Positions 1 through 6,437 of a stretch of 9,784 bases of DNA are shown piece after piece (the stretch's first letter is position 1; the number at the start of each line of letters is the position of its first letter). Made by a program: the position numbers and the translations under genes. Origin of the DNA: Armatimonadota bacterium (GTDB lineage Bacteria; Armatimonadota; JAAZEB01); NCBI GenBank assembly GCA_012841485.1, contig DUUU01000138.1, forward strand, positions 1 to 9,784, written 5' to 3'. Under the pieces are notes generated by a model. That model was not told the DNA's origin, searched no databases, and worked only from the letters and a program-made list of their open reading frames with translations.

Positions 1-10
1 CCGGAAAGCA

Positions 11-48
11 GCGCGGAGCTTCGAGCTCCGCGCGTGAGGGCTGCCCTC
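11..48. terminator. Hairpins at left edge, possible end of an upstream transcription unit
   Basis: A perfect 10-bp inverted repeat, GCGCGGAGCT / AGCTCCGCGC (11-20 and 24-33), encloses a 3-nt loop. A second short stem, GAGGG-ctg-CCCTC, follows at 36-48. Neither is followed by a clear T-run on either strand, so this is not a textbook intrinsic terminator. U-poor hairpins are common at gene ends in GC-rich genomes. No coding sequence that could belong to it is visible in the first 50 bases, so its upstream gene would lie outside the window. Confidence 0.35.
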
Positions 49-364
49 TCCTTATGTCGGAATCCCAGCGCATGAAAACTGGACCGAAGCGGCCGCACCG
101 CCGAGCTGGAAGCGCCCGCACTCTGCAATCCGCGTCCGTCCCCTTCATCCGCGGGATCAACCCGGCCCCTGTACCGGGGGCAGGAGAGCCGGCCACTCGC
201 GTCCCTCCACAGATCCTGGCACGACTCCACACGCAATGAGGAGGGAAGCCGGGCGGCCACGTCGAATAAGGCCGTGTCGCGGGGGAGAGCCCTCTTGGCC
301 ATTGGCGCGTTTCATCGGGGCCATGTCCGGTGCGCACCCGGTCTCTTGCCCATCAGGCACAGGG
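49..364. other. Intergenic region without a supportable gene
   Basis: Short open frames here (for example 54-239 +) give Arg/Pro-rich, low-information translations without a recognisable domain. None has a convincing ribosome binding site. A small stem GCCCC/GGGGC (165-169 with 177-181) is the only local structure noted. I see no tRNA, riboswitch core or repeat array. The stretch ends at the promoter of the HEAT-repeat gene. Confidence 0.5.
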
Positions 365-393
365 TTGACAAAGCCCCTGCCGTGTGGCATAAT
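365..393 (+). promoter_or_regulatory. Near-consensus sigma70-type promoter for the HEAT-repeat gene
   Basis: A perfect -35 hexamer TTGACA (365-370) is separated by exactly 17 bp from CATAAT (388-393), which is one mismatch from TATAAT. The bases before the -10, TGG at 385-387, also fit an extended -10 TGn element. A start site near 400 would give an untranslated leader of about 140 nt before the GTG at 541. In such GC-rich DNA this match to the housekeeping consensus is unlikely to be incidental and suggests high basal expression. No operator was identified. Confidence 0.75.
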
Positions 394-399
394 GGCACC

Positions 400-540
400 G
401 TCAGTTTGTGCCCGTCTCAGTCGGGGATGGTCCTGCTCCAGCCTCGGTCTGCGAGGATCCGAGGTTCCGGGCAGGCGCGAGAGTGGTGCCATCGCGAATC
501 GACCGCGGTATCAGTCCCCCACGATCCGAGGAGGTCAACA
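400..540 (+). promoter_or_regulatory. Structured 5' leader with alternative pairing to the Shine-Dalgarno
   Basis: CCTCGG at 442-447 can pair with CCGAGG at 459-464 (local hairpin) or with the identical CCGAGG at 526-531, which is part of the Shine-Dalgarno GAGGAGG (528-534). The 9-mer GATCCGAGG occurs at both 456-464 and 523-531. A longer-range pairing GGGGA (423-427) with TCCCC (515-519) could bracket the leader. Two mutually exclusive partners for one strand resemble a translational switch, but no known riboswitch class was recognised. The pairings are seen in the sequence; a regulatory role is inference. Confidence 0.35.
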
Positions 541-2058
541 GTGGCAGAAGTAGCCGAGCAGGAAGCCGCCGGTAGCAATCGCCGTATCTGGATCGTCGTC
601 GGCATTGTCGTCCTCATCATCGCGTATCTGGTGGCGCGTAGCGTCCAGAAGAAGATGATTATCTCTGGGCTTCGCAGCGAGGAGAACTCGGTGCGGGCGG
701 CGAGCACGCAGAAGCTGATGGACATGAAGATCCTCACGGATGTCCTCAGCCGGCAGCCTGTCCCGGTCAAGCGGCCAATGATCCGCACCCTGCGCGATAT
801 GAACACGGAAGCGGCCGCCGACCAGCTCATCGCGCTCATGAAGGACCGTAACCCAACGGTTCAGAATGAAGCCCAGTTTGCCTTGCAGCGAATGGCACCC
901 ACATCGATCGGGAAGCTCGTCGGTGCGTTGGGCAACCCGGATCTGAATGTGAAGAACCGTGCGGCGATGGCACTGATCGCCATCGGCGATTCGGTGCTCG
1001 CGCCCGTTGAGAAAGACGGCAAGCAGAGCGTGCCTCTCATCGACGCGATTGCCACTCCTGCTGCGCGCCCTGGTGTCACGCAGGTGGTAACCACCTTGCG
1101 AGGCGATGTGGTGCCCTGGCTGCTGCAGAAGCTGGCCGATGAGAACGCGGATGCTGGCACGAAGGCATGCGCCATCGATATCCTCGGCCGCCTTGGCGCC
1201 CAGGAAGCGGCAAAGCCGATCCGGGCGATGCTGGATGCCCCCGATGTGCCCGCGCCCATCCGAAACGCCGTCCTGGTCGCCCTGGGCCGGCTGCGCCATC
1301 CGGATGCCTATGCCTTGCTGAACGCCGCCATCGCGGATAAGGATCCCTCAGTGGTGAGCGTGGCCATCATCGGTTTTGGCGAGCTGCAGAACCCCGCCGC
1401 GGTCTCGCTGCTGCAGAAATACCTCTTTGGCTACAACGAGGCGCTGAGAGATGCCGCGGTGGCCGCCCTCTCCAAGATCGGCGCTCCCGCGGTGCCCGCG
1501 CTAGCCGGCCTGGTGAAGAGCCCTCGCTACGAGGTGCGCATCGGAGCGCTGCGCGCGCTGGAGGGAATCGACGACGCGCGAACCCCCGGAATCATCGCCT
1601 CGGCGCTGAACGACCCGGATGAGAACGTGCGGCGCATGGCTGCAGAGGCGCTGGGCCGGCCCGGCGATGCCCGTGGTATCGTGCCGCTCATCGCCGCGCT
1701 GAACGACCCGGAGTGGCGAGTGGCGGCGCGCGCGAGAGACTCGCTCGCCGAAATCGGTTCGCCGGCGGTGCCCGCCCTCGTCGCCACGCTGAGCAAGGCC
1801 GCTCAGTCCTCCGCGTCCTTCTACGCGCAGCAGGCGCTCGCGCGCATCGGCTCGCCGGCGGTGCCCGCGCTCATGTCGGCGGCTCGCTCTGGCAATGTGG
1901 AAGCCCGACAGCGCGCGGTGCTCGTCCTGGGGACGATTGGGGACAGTCGCGCTGTTGACCTGCTCAAGTCGCTCAGCACCAATGAGAGTGTTCCGGCCGT
2001 CCGGCAAGCCGCTGAACGCGCCCTGAAGCAGGTGCAGGAGGGCCGCCGCGTCGGCTAA
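541..2058 (+). CDS. Membrane-anchored HEAT-repeat protein
   Basis: This 505-residue protein has a short N-terminal tail, one hydrophobic helix (residues about 16-32, preceded by RR) and then roughly a dozen HEAT-type helical repeats to the C-terminus. The repeat period is 31 residues; GAPAVPAL and GSPAVPAL recur in the C-terminal half, and a 17-nt identical stretch repeats 93 nt apart (1759 and 1852). HEAT solenoids are protein-interaction scaffolds and no catalytic motif is visible, so it is probably an inner-membrane scaffold; which side the repeats face is uncertain. The frame stays open upstream to 274, but GTG 541 is chosen because GAGGAGG lies 6 nt before it and the hydrophobic anchor follows directly, while the upstream extension is low-complexity and spans the promoter. 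It appears monocistronic. PBS-lyase-type HEAT repeats are an alternative label. Partner and function are unknown. Confidence 0.88.
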   Translation: MAEVAEQEAAGSNRRIWIVVGIVVLIIAYLVARSVQKKMIISGLRSEENSVRAASTQKLMDMKILTDVLSRQPVPVKRPMIRTLRDMNTEAAADQLIALMKDRNPTVQNEAQFALQRMAPTSIGKLVGALGNPDLNVKNRAAMALIAIGDSVLAPVEKDGKQSVPLIDAIATPAARPGVTQVVTTLRGDVVPWLLQKLADENADAGTKACAIDILGRLGAQEAAKPIRAMLDAPDVPAPIRNAVLVALGRLRHPDAYALLNAAIADKDPSVVSVAIIGFGELQNPAAVSLLQKYLFGYNEALRDAAVAALSKIGAPAVPALAGLVKSPRYEVRIGALRALEGIDDARTPGIIASALNDPDENVRRMAAEALGRPGDARGIVPLIAALNDPEWRVAARARDSLAEIGSPAVPALVATLSKAAQSSASFYAQQALARIGSPAVPALMSAARSGNVEARQRAVLVLGTIGDSRAVDLLKSLSTNESVPAVRQAAERALKQVQEGRRVG

Positions 2059-2170
2059 GGGGGGCCGTATCCCCTAGCCACCGCCCGGCCTCGCGAGACG
2101 CATCCTCTTTGTTGAATGCGTGGAGCGCGCGCCGCTGGCCGCGGAAGGTGACGATGCGCGCTGATCGTAT

Positions 2171-2221
2171 AACCGGCGAGGGAAGCGCGGGCTTTTAGCT
2201 CGTCTCTCCCTCACCGGTTTT
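2171..2221 (+). terminator. Intrinsic-type terminator after the HEAT-repeat gene
   Basis: The arms AACCGGCGAGGGA (2171-2183) and TCCCTCACCGGTT (2207-2219) form a 12-bp stem with one C/A mismatch. The right arm runs straight into a T-run (2218-2221). The 23-nt loop contains its own CTTTT tract and weak inner pairing. The position, about 110 nt after the stop and just before the amidase gene, fits termination of the HEAT transcript. A weaker GGGG/CCCC stem lies nearer the stop at about 2060-2074. Confidence 0.6.
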
Positions 2222-2239
2222 CGAGATCCTCAGCGGGCG

Positions 2240-3028
2240 ATGGAAGTCGAAGGATGCATCCCGCGTTCTGCCCCCGCTCGCACCGTCGCGCGTTCCACCT
2301 GGCATGGAAGGATCCTGGCCTCGCTGGCCATGCGACCGCGCACAACATCTCACCGCCGATACCGGTCCAGGAAGCCCCCCTCTCGCCGGGCGCGCCGCCG
2401 TAGCTCGTGGCGCAGAGGCGTGCCGCGGCTGTGCATCCTGCTGTTGGTGCCAGTCGGGATCTGGCTCGCTCAACAGCCGGACCCGCTCTGGCGCTTCATC
2501 CCGCGCAGGCCGGAGAGCATCATTATCCACCACTCTGCCAGTCCGCCGCGCGTCCATGGGCGCCCGATTGACGCCGCGGCGATTGATGCCATGCACGCCC
2601 GCCGCGGATTCGGGATTGTACATGAGGGCAAGGTCTTCCACATCGGCTACCACTATGTGGTTCTGCCCGATGGCACGGTCCAGGCAGGGCGGCCCGAAGA
2701 GTGCGTAGGCGCGCACGCCCGGCCCATGAACGAGCACTCCCTGGGCATCTGCCTCGTGGGCAACTTCCACAGCGCGGATAACCCCTCTGGAGCGCAGGGC
2801 CCGGTGCGGCCAACGCCGGCGCAGATAGAGGCGCTGGTAGAACTGTGCGCCCGCCTCTGCCGCACCTACCGGATCCCGATAGAACACGTGTGCCGACACC
2901 GCGATGTTGGGCAGACGGCATGCCCCGGAGACCGCTTTCCCTTCGAGGCGTTTCGGTCTCGCCTCCGTGATCGGCTGGAGCACGGAGGGCATTCGATGAA
3001 GGATGAGCCATGGCAACGCGGCGAATAG
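2240..3028 (+). CDS. Membrane-anchored N-acetylmuramoyl-L-alanine amidase (Amidase_2/PGRP fold)
   Basis: The predicted enzyme cleaves the amide bond between N-acetylmuramic acid and the stem peptide of peptidoglycan. An Arg-rich N-terminal segment (about 31-63) precedes one hydrophobic helix (about 61-77), so the product looks like a type II anchored protein with its domain outside the inner membrane. The amidase domain spans about 91-245. Zinc ligands by comparison with T7 lysozyme are H97 (IIIHHSA), H220 (CRHRDV) and C228 (TACPG). Y137 (GYHY) matches the catalytic Tyr. T226 stands where T7 lysozyme has Lys, as in catalytic animal PGRPs. The start is uncertain: ATG 2240 has only a weak ribosome site and lies just after a terminator, and ATG 2330 (residue 31) would keep the anchor and domain intact. 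The 3' end overlaps the next gene by 19 nt, implying co-translation. The fold and active site are firm; the substrate is inferred. Confidence 0.85.
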   Translation: MEVEGCIPRSAPARTVARSTWHGRILASLAMRPRTTSHRRYRSRKPPSRRARRRSSWRRGVPRLCILLLVPVGIWLAQQPDPLWRFIPRRPESIIIHHSASPPRVHGRPIDAAAIDAMHARRGFGIVHEGKVFHIGYHYVVLPDGTVQAGRPEECVGAHARPMNEHSLGICLVGNFHSADNPSGAQGPVRPTPAQIEALVELCARLCRTYRIPIEHVCRHRDVGQTACPGDRFPFEAFRSRLRDRLEHGGHSMKDEPWQRGE

Positions 3029-3657
3029 TAATCGATGCGCATCAGCCCGACCCGGCGGCAATCGCGGAAGCGGCTGCCGTTCTGCGGGCGGGTGGGCTGG
3101 TCGCCTTCCCGACCGAGACCGTGTACGGCCTGGGCGCGCCGGCAATGGACGAAGCCGCCGTGCGCCGGGTCTTCGCGGCGAAAGGGCGTCCGGAGAGCAA
3201 GCCGCTTATCGTCCACCTCTCTCGGGCGGAGCAGGTGGAGGGGGTGGCGCGGTGCGTGCCCGACCTGGCGCGGGAGCTGATGACGCGCTTCTTCCCCGGC
3301 CCACTGACGCTCGTCTTGCCCCGGCACCCGCAGGTTCCGGATGTGGTCACGGCAGGAGGCGATACGGTAGCGGTTCGCATGCCGGATCACGCGGTCGCTC
3401 GGGCGCTGATCGACTGCCTGGGAGCACCGCTCGCGGCGCCAAGCGCCAACCGGTCCGGGGCTCGCAGCGCGGTCTCGGCGGATGAGGTGCTCGCGGATCT
3501 AGATGGCCGGATCGATCTGGTACTCGATGCCGGTCCAGCACCCCTGCGCGTGCCCTCGACGGTGCTCGACCTGACGAGCGATCCGCCGCGCATCCTCCGG
3601 CAGGGGGCCCTGCCAGCCGCTGAAATACGCAAGTGGGTGCCGGATCTCGTATGCTAG
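3010..3657 (+). CDS. tsaC: L-threonylcarbamoyladenylate synthase (YrdC domain, TsaC/Sua5 family)
   Basis: This cytosolic enzyme makes threonylcarbamoyl-AMP from threonine, bicarbonate and ATP, the first step of the t6A modification at position 37 of ANN-decoding tRNAs. The 215 residues contain the full family signature: PTETVYGLG (34-42), KGRPESKPL (58-66), PGPLTLVL (96-103), VAVRMPDH (120-127), PSANRSG (144-150) and PSTVLDL (182-188). It is the short, YrdC-only form, lacking the C-terminal Sua5 domain of longer homologues. ATG 3010 is preceded by AAGGATGAG, and the gene starts inside the end of the amidase gene, so the two are probably translationally coupled. YciO-type paralogues share the fold, but the KGRP and SANRSG motifs favour the true synthase. 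The other t6A genes (tsaB, tsaD, tsaE) are not in this window. Confidence 0.93.
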   Translation: MATRRIVIDAHQPDPAAIAEAAAVLRAGGLVAFPTETVYGLGAPAMDEAAVRRVFAAKGRPESKPLIVHLSRAEQVEGVARCVPDLARELMTRFFPGPLTLVLPRHPQVPDVVTAGGDTVAVRMPDHAVARALIDCLGAPLAAPSANRSGARSAVSADEVLADLDGRIDLVLDAGPAPLRVPSTVLDLTSDPPRILRQGALPAAEIRKWVPDLVC

Positions 3658-3661
3658 AGAA

Positions 3662-3716
3662 GCGCGGGGCAGGGTCACCTCCGCTGCTATCAGTGGCCTT
3701 CCCCGCGCGTGCGGGG
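3662..3716. repeat. Overlapping inverted repeats between tsaC and the TPR gene
   Basis: CCCCGCGC (3701-3708) is perfectly complementary to GCGCGGGG (3662-3669). Its first six bases also form a tighter hairpin, CCCCGC-gcgt-GCGGGG (3701-3716). The two structures exclude each other. No T-run follows, so it may be a weak attenuator or processing site within the amidase-tsaC-TPR unit. The tight hairpin core resembles type I-E CRISPR repeat cores, but it is a single copy. Confidence 0.4.
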
Positions 3717-3747
3717 AGAGAAGGATGGGAAGCCGGGAAGCGTGACG

Positions 3748-4581
3748 ATGCGTCTGCTATCTAACCGCGAGGGAGACGAGCCTGGGACGCAGCGGCGCCT
3801 GAGAAAACGCCTGCTCGCCGCGGCAGCTCTGATTCTGCTGTTTGGCCTGAGCCTGCTGGCGTGGTCGCGCGCCTATCCCGCCCCGGCTGCTCTCCTGACG
3901 GGCGAATGGCGATTGCGCGCGGGCGATGTCGCAGGCGCCGATGCCGCGTTTCAACGTTTCCTTCTCCTGAATCAGGAAAGCGCCGAGAGTCTGGTGATCG
4001 TTGCATCGCGCTACATCGCCGCGGAACGCTGGGGGGCAGCCGCCGGCTCGCTGGAGCGCGCCCTGCGCATCGACCCGGCACACCGCGCCCGGGTGGATCT
4101 GGGTATCGTCTACGAGCACCTCGGTCGCGACGATGAAGCCGAAGCGACGTACCGCGAGGCGATACGGCGCCGCCCCGATGACCCCTACGCGCTCAACGCC
4201 CTCGGTTACTTCTATGCACAGCGCGCCACGCATCTCGATGAGGCCCTGGTGTTACTTCATCGGGCGCTGGAGCTCTTCCCCAACGAGGGGAGCATCATGG
4301 ACAGCCTGGGATGGGCCCTCTACCAGCAGGGCGATGTGGTCGCGGCGCTCCGACAACTGGCGGCATCGGTAGAACGCGTGCCCTCCTTCGGTGAGGTGCG
4401 CCTCCATTTGGGAGTGGCGCTGGCACGGCGCGGGGCGCGTGACCAGGCGCTCGTCGAGCTGGGCAAAGCGGTCATGCTCGACCCTGAGCTTCCGGGCGCG
4501 CGGGAGGCGTTGGAGACCGTGCGCAGAGGGGAGCTTCCTCCCCTCCCATTCCCGTACGAGCCGCACACGCGGGGAAGGTAA
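3748..4581 (+). CDS. Membrane-anchored tetratricopeptide (TPR) repeat protein
   Basis: The 277-residue product has a basic tail (RRLRKR, 16-21), one hydrophobic helix (about 22-39) and then about five or six TPR units to near residue 260. The best-defined are ERWGAAAGSLERALRIDP, DEAEATYREAIRRRPDD and the block from YALNALGYFYAQR to DSLGWALYQQGD. The latter NALGY...LDEA...DSLGW pattern is typical of TPR proteins associated with the bacterial envelope. It has no catalytic motif and probably acts as an assembly or interaction module at the inner membrane. ATG 3748 is chosen because GGGAAG lies 7 nt upstream; an in-frame GTG at 3709 would start inside a hairpin with no ribosome site. It is 90 nt downstream of tsaC on the same strand, so co-transcription is likely. 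The specific role is unknown. Confidence 0.82.
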   Translation: MRLLSNREGDEPGTQRRLRKRLLAAAALILLFGLSLLAWSRAYPAPAALLTGEWRLRAGDVAGADAAFQRFLLLNQESAESLVIVASRYIAAERWGAAAGSLERALRIDPAHRARVDLGIVYEHLGRDDEAEATYREAIRRRPDDPYALNALGYFYAQRATHLDEALVLLHRALELFPNEGSIMDSLGWALYQQGDVVAALRQLAASVERVPSFGEVRLHLGVALARRGARDQALVELGKAVMLDPELPGAREALETVRRGELPPLPFPYEPHTRGR

Positions 4582-4605
4582 GCCGCAGCCAGGAATGCTG
4601 CGGCT
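4581..4605 (+). terminator. Hairpin at the stop codon of the TPR gene
   Basis: AGCCGCAGC (4581-4589) and GCTGCGGCT (4597-4605) form a perfect 9-bp stem with a 7-nt loop, beginning at the last base of the TAA stop. It is followed by GGGCGGG rather than T's, so it would be a U-less terminator or a 3'-end stabilising structure. Confidence 0.5.
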
Positions 4606-4639
4606 GGGCGGGTGATCGGGAGCCCGCGTCCGGGTGCAG

Positions 4640-4686
4640 GCTCTCCCTGGGAGCGGAGAGAGGGCATATCCGCTCCCAGGGAGAGC
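4640..4686. terminator. Perfect 18-bp inverted repeat between convergent genes
   Basis: GCTCTCCCTGGGAGCGGA (4640-4657) is exactly complementary to the segment 4669-4686, with an 11-nt loop. It lies between the stops of the TPR gene (+) and the TlpA-like gene (-), and only 8 nt from the latter, so it can act on both transcripts. Each arm also holds a small palindrome (CTCCCTGGGAG). CTCTCC/GGAGAG at 4641-4646 and 4655-4660 gives an alternative fold. There is no T-run on either side. A bidirectional, U-less terminator is the simplest reading. Confidence 0.6.
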
Positions 4687-4693
4687 GTGACCC

Positions 4694-5263
4694 TTACTTC
4701 TTCAGTAGGTTATCAATGAGCCGGCCGAGGTTCGTCTCCATCTCGGGATCGAACCCCACGACGTGCTCGCGCACGATCCCCTTCTTATCGACCACATAGA
4801 GCGTGGGGAAGCCCTCCACCTGGTACTGCCTGGATACCTTGTGATCCGCATCAGCGACCACCGTGAAGGTGAGTTTCCGGGCCTTCATCCAGTTTCGGAG
4901 TGCCTTGCCCTGCTTGTCGGTGTTCACGCCGACCACTTTCACTGGCTTGCCCGCGTACTTCTTCTGAAGCGCCTCAAGGTGAGGCATCTCCATGCGGCAT
5001 GGCGGGCACCACGTTGCCCAGAAGCTGAGCACCACCACCTTGCCCTTCAAATCCTTCAGACGAACCGGCTTCCCCTCGGGGTCGCGTAGGGTAAAGTCGG
5101 GAGCTTGCCGGCCCACCGTAACCGCTGGGGAACTCGCATTCGCTTCGCTGACCAGGGCGGACGACCCAGGCGTACCCGTGCCATCGCGGAGCGCAGGCAC
5201 TAGAAGGGCGCATGCAAAGCCAAGGATTGCGATTGCCACCCACCTCTTCTTCACCATTTCCAT
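4694..5263 (-). CDS. TlpA/ResA-like thioredoxin-fold thiol-disulfide oxidoreductase
   Basis: The 189-residue protein begins with a basic stretch and a hydrophobic helix (KKR then about 8-25), giving an anchor or signal peptide. A low-complexity linker follows, then an AhpC/TSA-Redoxin-type thioredoxin domain from about residue 50. Visible landmarks are APDFTLRD (54-61), the redox motif WCPPC (85-89) and the cis-proline GFPTLY (P153). The family exchanges thiols outside the cytoplasmic membrane, for example reducing apocytochrome c or rescuing oxidised envelope proteins. No cytochrome maturation gene is adjacent, so the substrate is open. ATG 5263 has GGAAGGG 5 nt upstream on the minus strand; ATG 5257 is also possible, and an upstream extension to 5344 lacks a signal. 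It is the last gene of the minus-strand group, 125 nt after the peptidase stop. Confidence 0.9.
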   Translation of the reverse strand: MEMVKKRWVAIAILGFACALLVPALRDGTGTPGSSALVSEANASSPAVTVGRQAPDFTLRDPEGKPVRLKDLKGKVVVLSFWATWCPPCRMEMPHLEALQKKYAGKPVKVVGVNTDKQGKALRNWMKARKLTFTVVADADHKVSRQYQVEGFPTLYVVDKKGIVREHVVGFDPEMETNLGRLIDNLLKK

Positions 5264-5356
5264 CCCATCCCTTCCAAGAGCACGGATCAGAATCGGCGCG
5301 CTCGCTATACTATTAGAGACCATCGAGCACCGGAGGATTCGCAAGGTGCGATACCC

Positions 5357-5400
5357 AACCGCCCATCCGTATTCAGGACAACGACGAGCTACGGACGGTT
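5357..5400 (-). terminator. Bulged hairpin overlapping the stop of the M28 peptidase gene
   Basis: TCCGTA (5366-5371) pairs with TACGGA (5390-5395), and AACCG (5357-5361) pairs with CGGTT (5396-5400). The result is an 11-bp stem with a 4-nt one-sided bulge and an 18-nt loop. It includes the peptidase stop codon. No T-run follows on the minus strand, so it may be a weak terminator or 3' structure before the TlpA-like gene. Confidence 0.3.
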
Positions 5401-6258
5401 GCAGATCGCCTCAATGGCGGGAGAGACGGCAAGGACTGCCAGCCTCAGATACTCCGGACGGATAGTAGCCGGGGTATCGCGCGGGGTGTGGGTGAGGGGA
5501 TGCGGGCTTCGGTGGTAGTATGCAACCGGAACCCCGGCGTGCGCAAACGCCGTGTGATCGCTGTAAGGGCCGGCCCAGCCCCCCTTCACCGCGATTCCCC
5601 CCTGCTTCGCCACATAGCGGCAGCGCCATGCCAGCGAGCCACCATCATTGCGCGTCCCCTGCACGTAGAGATGCGCCCCGGTTCCCACGCAGTCGATGCA
5701 GATCATGCCGCTTAGCCCCTGCAACAGCCCGGCCGGCGCCGCCTTCACGAAGTGACGCGAGCCGTAGTGGTGGTGCGAGCGGTTCTGATCAATCCGCTCT
5801 TCGGCTCCGAAGGCGACGAAGAGCAGGTCGCGCTGCTTGCCGGCCATCCGCCTGGCAAGCTCCAGGAGAACCGCGACGCCAGAGGCGTTATCGTCCGCGC
5901 CAGGCGCTTGCGGGCGCGAGTCGTAGTGAGCCCCGATCACCAAGCGCGGCGACTCCGAGGCATGGCCGGCAATCACGTTCGCCGAGCGACGGCCGTTGGG
6001 CAACGTGAACTCCTGCAGGCGCGCCGGATAGCCCAGCGAGGCAAAGCGCGATTGAAGGTATGCTGCGGCCCGCCGCTCCTCGGCGCTGCCCGCCACTCTT
6101 GGGCCGATGTTGGATGCCAAATGCGTCACGTCGCGCATCATCCCCTCGACGTGGATCCCGGCAAGGGGAGAGAGGAGGAAGAAAGGGAGGGCCAGGAAAG
6201 AGCGCCATGCTGCCATCCGAGGCGTGGCACCGGGCCGCCGCCCGTCCGTGCGCATCAT
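5389..6258 (-). CDS. Secreted M28-family zinc aminopeptidase-like protein
   Basis: The 289-residue protein has a hydrophobic export segment (about 16-34) and a single M28 domain. The di-zinc ligands and base appear in family order: H111 (GAHYDS), D123 (GADDNASG), E153 general base and E154 ligand (FGAEE), D189 (CIDCVG) and H235 (SDHTAF). All key residues are present, so an active peptidase acting on peptides outside the cytoplasm is expected; specificity cannot be read. Oddities are an 11-residue segment with three consecutive His (162-164) between the EE pair and GSRHF, where relatives usually have about four residues, and two Cys flanking ligand D189. The Shine-Dalgarno GAGAGGAG (6269-6276 on the plus map) is 10 nt from ATG 6258; GTG 6261, one codon earlier, is equally possible. 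It lies 179 nt downstream of the secreted beta-strand protein gene and may share its transcript. Confidence 0.9.
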   Translation of the reverse strand: MMRTDGRRPGATPRMAAWRSFLALPFFLLSPLAGIHVEGMMRDVTHLASNIGPRVAGSAEERRAAAYLQSRFASLGYPARLQEFTLPNGRRSANVIAGHASESPRLVIGAHYDSRPQAPGADDNASGVAVLLELARRMAGKQRDLLFVAFGAEERIDQNRSHHHYGSRHFVKAAPAGLLQGLSGMICIDCVGTGAHLYVQGTRNDGGSLAWRCRYVAKQGGIAVKGGWAGPYSDHTAFAHAGVPVAYYHRSPHPLTHTPRDTPATIRPEYLRLAVLAVSPAIEAICNRP

Positions 6259-6361
6259 CACGCTTCATCTCCTCTCGCAGCCGTGGGTGAAACGCCGGGG
6301 CAGGCTGCGCGCCGGCGCTGGGCGTATCTATCACGCGATGCGCGCGCCCCTGCGCAGAATG

Positions 6362-6415
6362 GCCGGCTCCGAGGAGAGAGCAGGGCGTCGCCACCCGTTC
6401 ACCGCCGGAGCCGGC
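6362..6415. repeat. 9-bp inverted repeat downstream of the beta-strand protein gene
   Basis: GCCGGCTCC (6362-6370) and GGAGCCGGC (6407-6415) are perfect complements separated by 36 nt, in the minus-strand gap between the secreted beta-strand protein gene and the M28 gene. No T-run adjoins either arm. It could be a weak terminator or a processing stem separating the two genes' expression. The rest of the gap 6262-6437 shows nothing else. Confidence 0.3.
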
Positions 6416-6437
6416 ACGTTCCGCGCGTCCCATCGCG

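Noticed and set aside
478..515. T-box-like string (GAGTGGTGCC ... CGCG ... GTCCCC) in the HEAT leader
   Set aside because: It only partly matches the T-box core, no stem I or specifier loop could be laid out, no T-run terminator follows, and the downstream gene is not an amino-acid or tRNA-charging gene.
274..540. Upstream extension of the HEAT-repeat reading frame to 274
   Set aside because: The extension is low-information, spans the promoter and leader, and lacks a ribosome site. GTG 541 has GAGGAGG at a 6-nt spacing and leads straight into the membrane helix.
535..1299. Long minus-strand open frame opposite the HEAT gene
   Set aside because: It is a GC-rich antisense shadow: no domain, no ribosome site, and it lies opposite a clear repeat protein.
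2195..3145. 316-codon minus-strand open frame opposite the amidase gene
   Set aside because: The translation is Arg/Pro-rich without a fold, while the plus strand carries the full amidase active-site motifs.
3697..3716. A CRISPR array
   Set aside because: Only one repeat-like unit is present; there are no regularly spaced copies and no cas genes.
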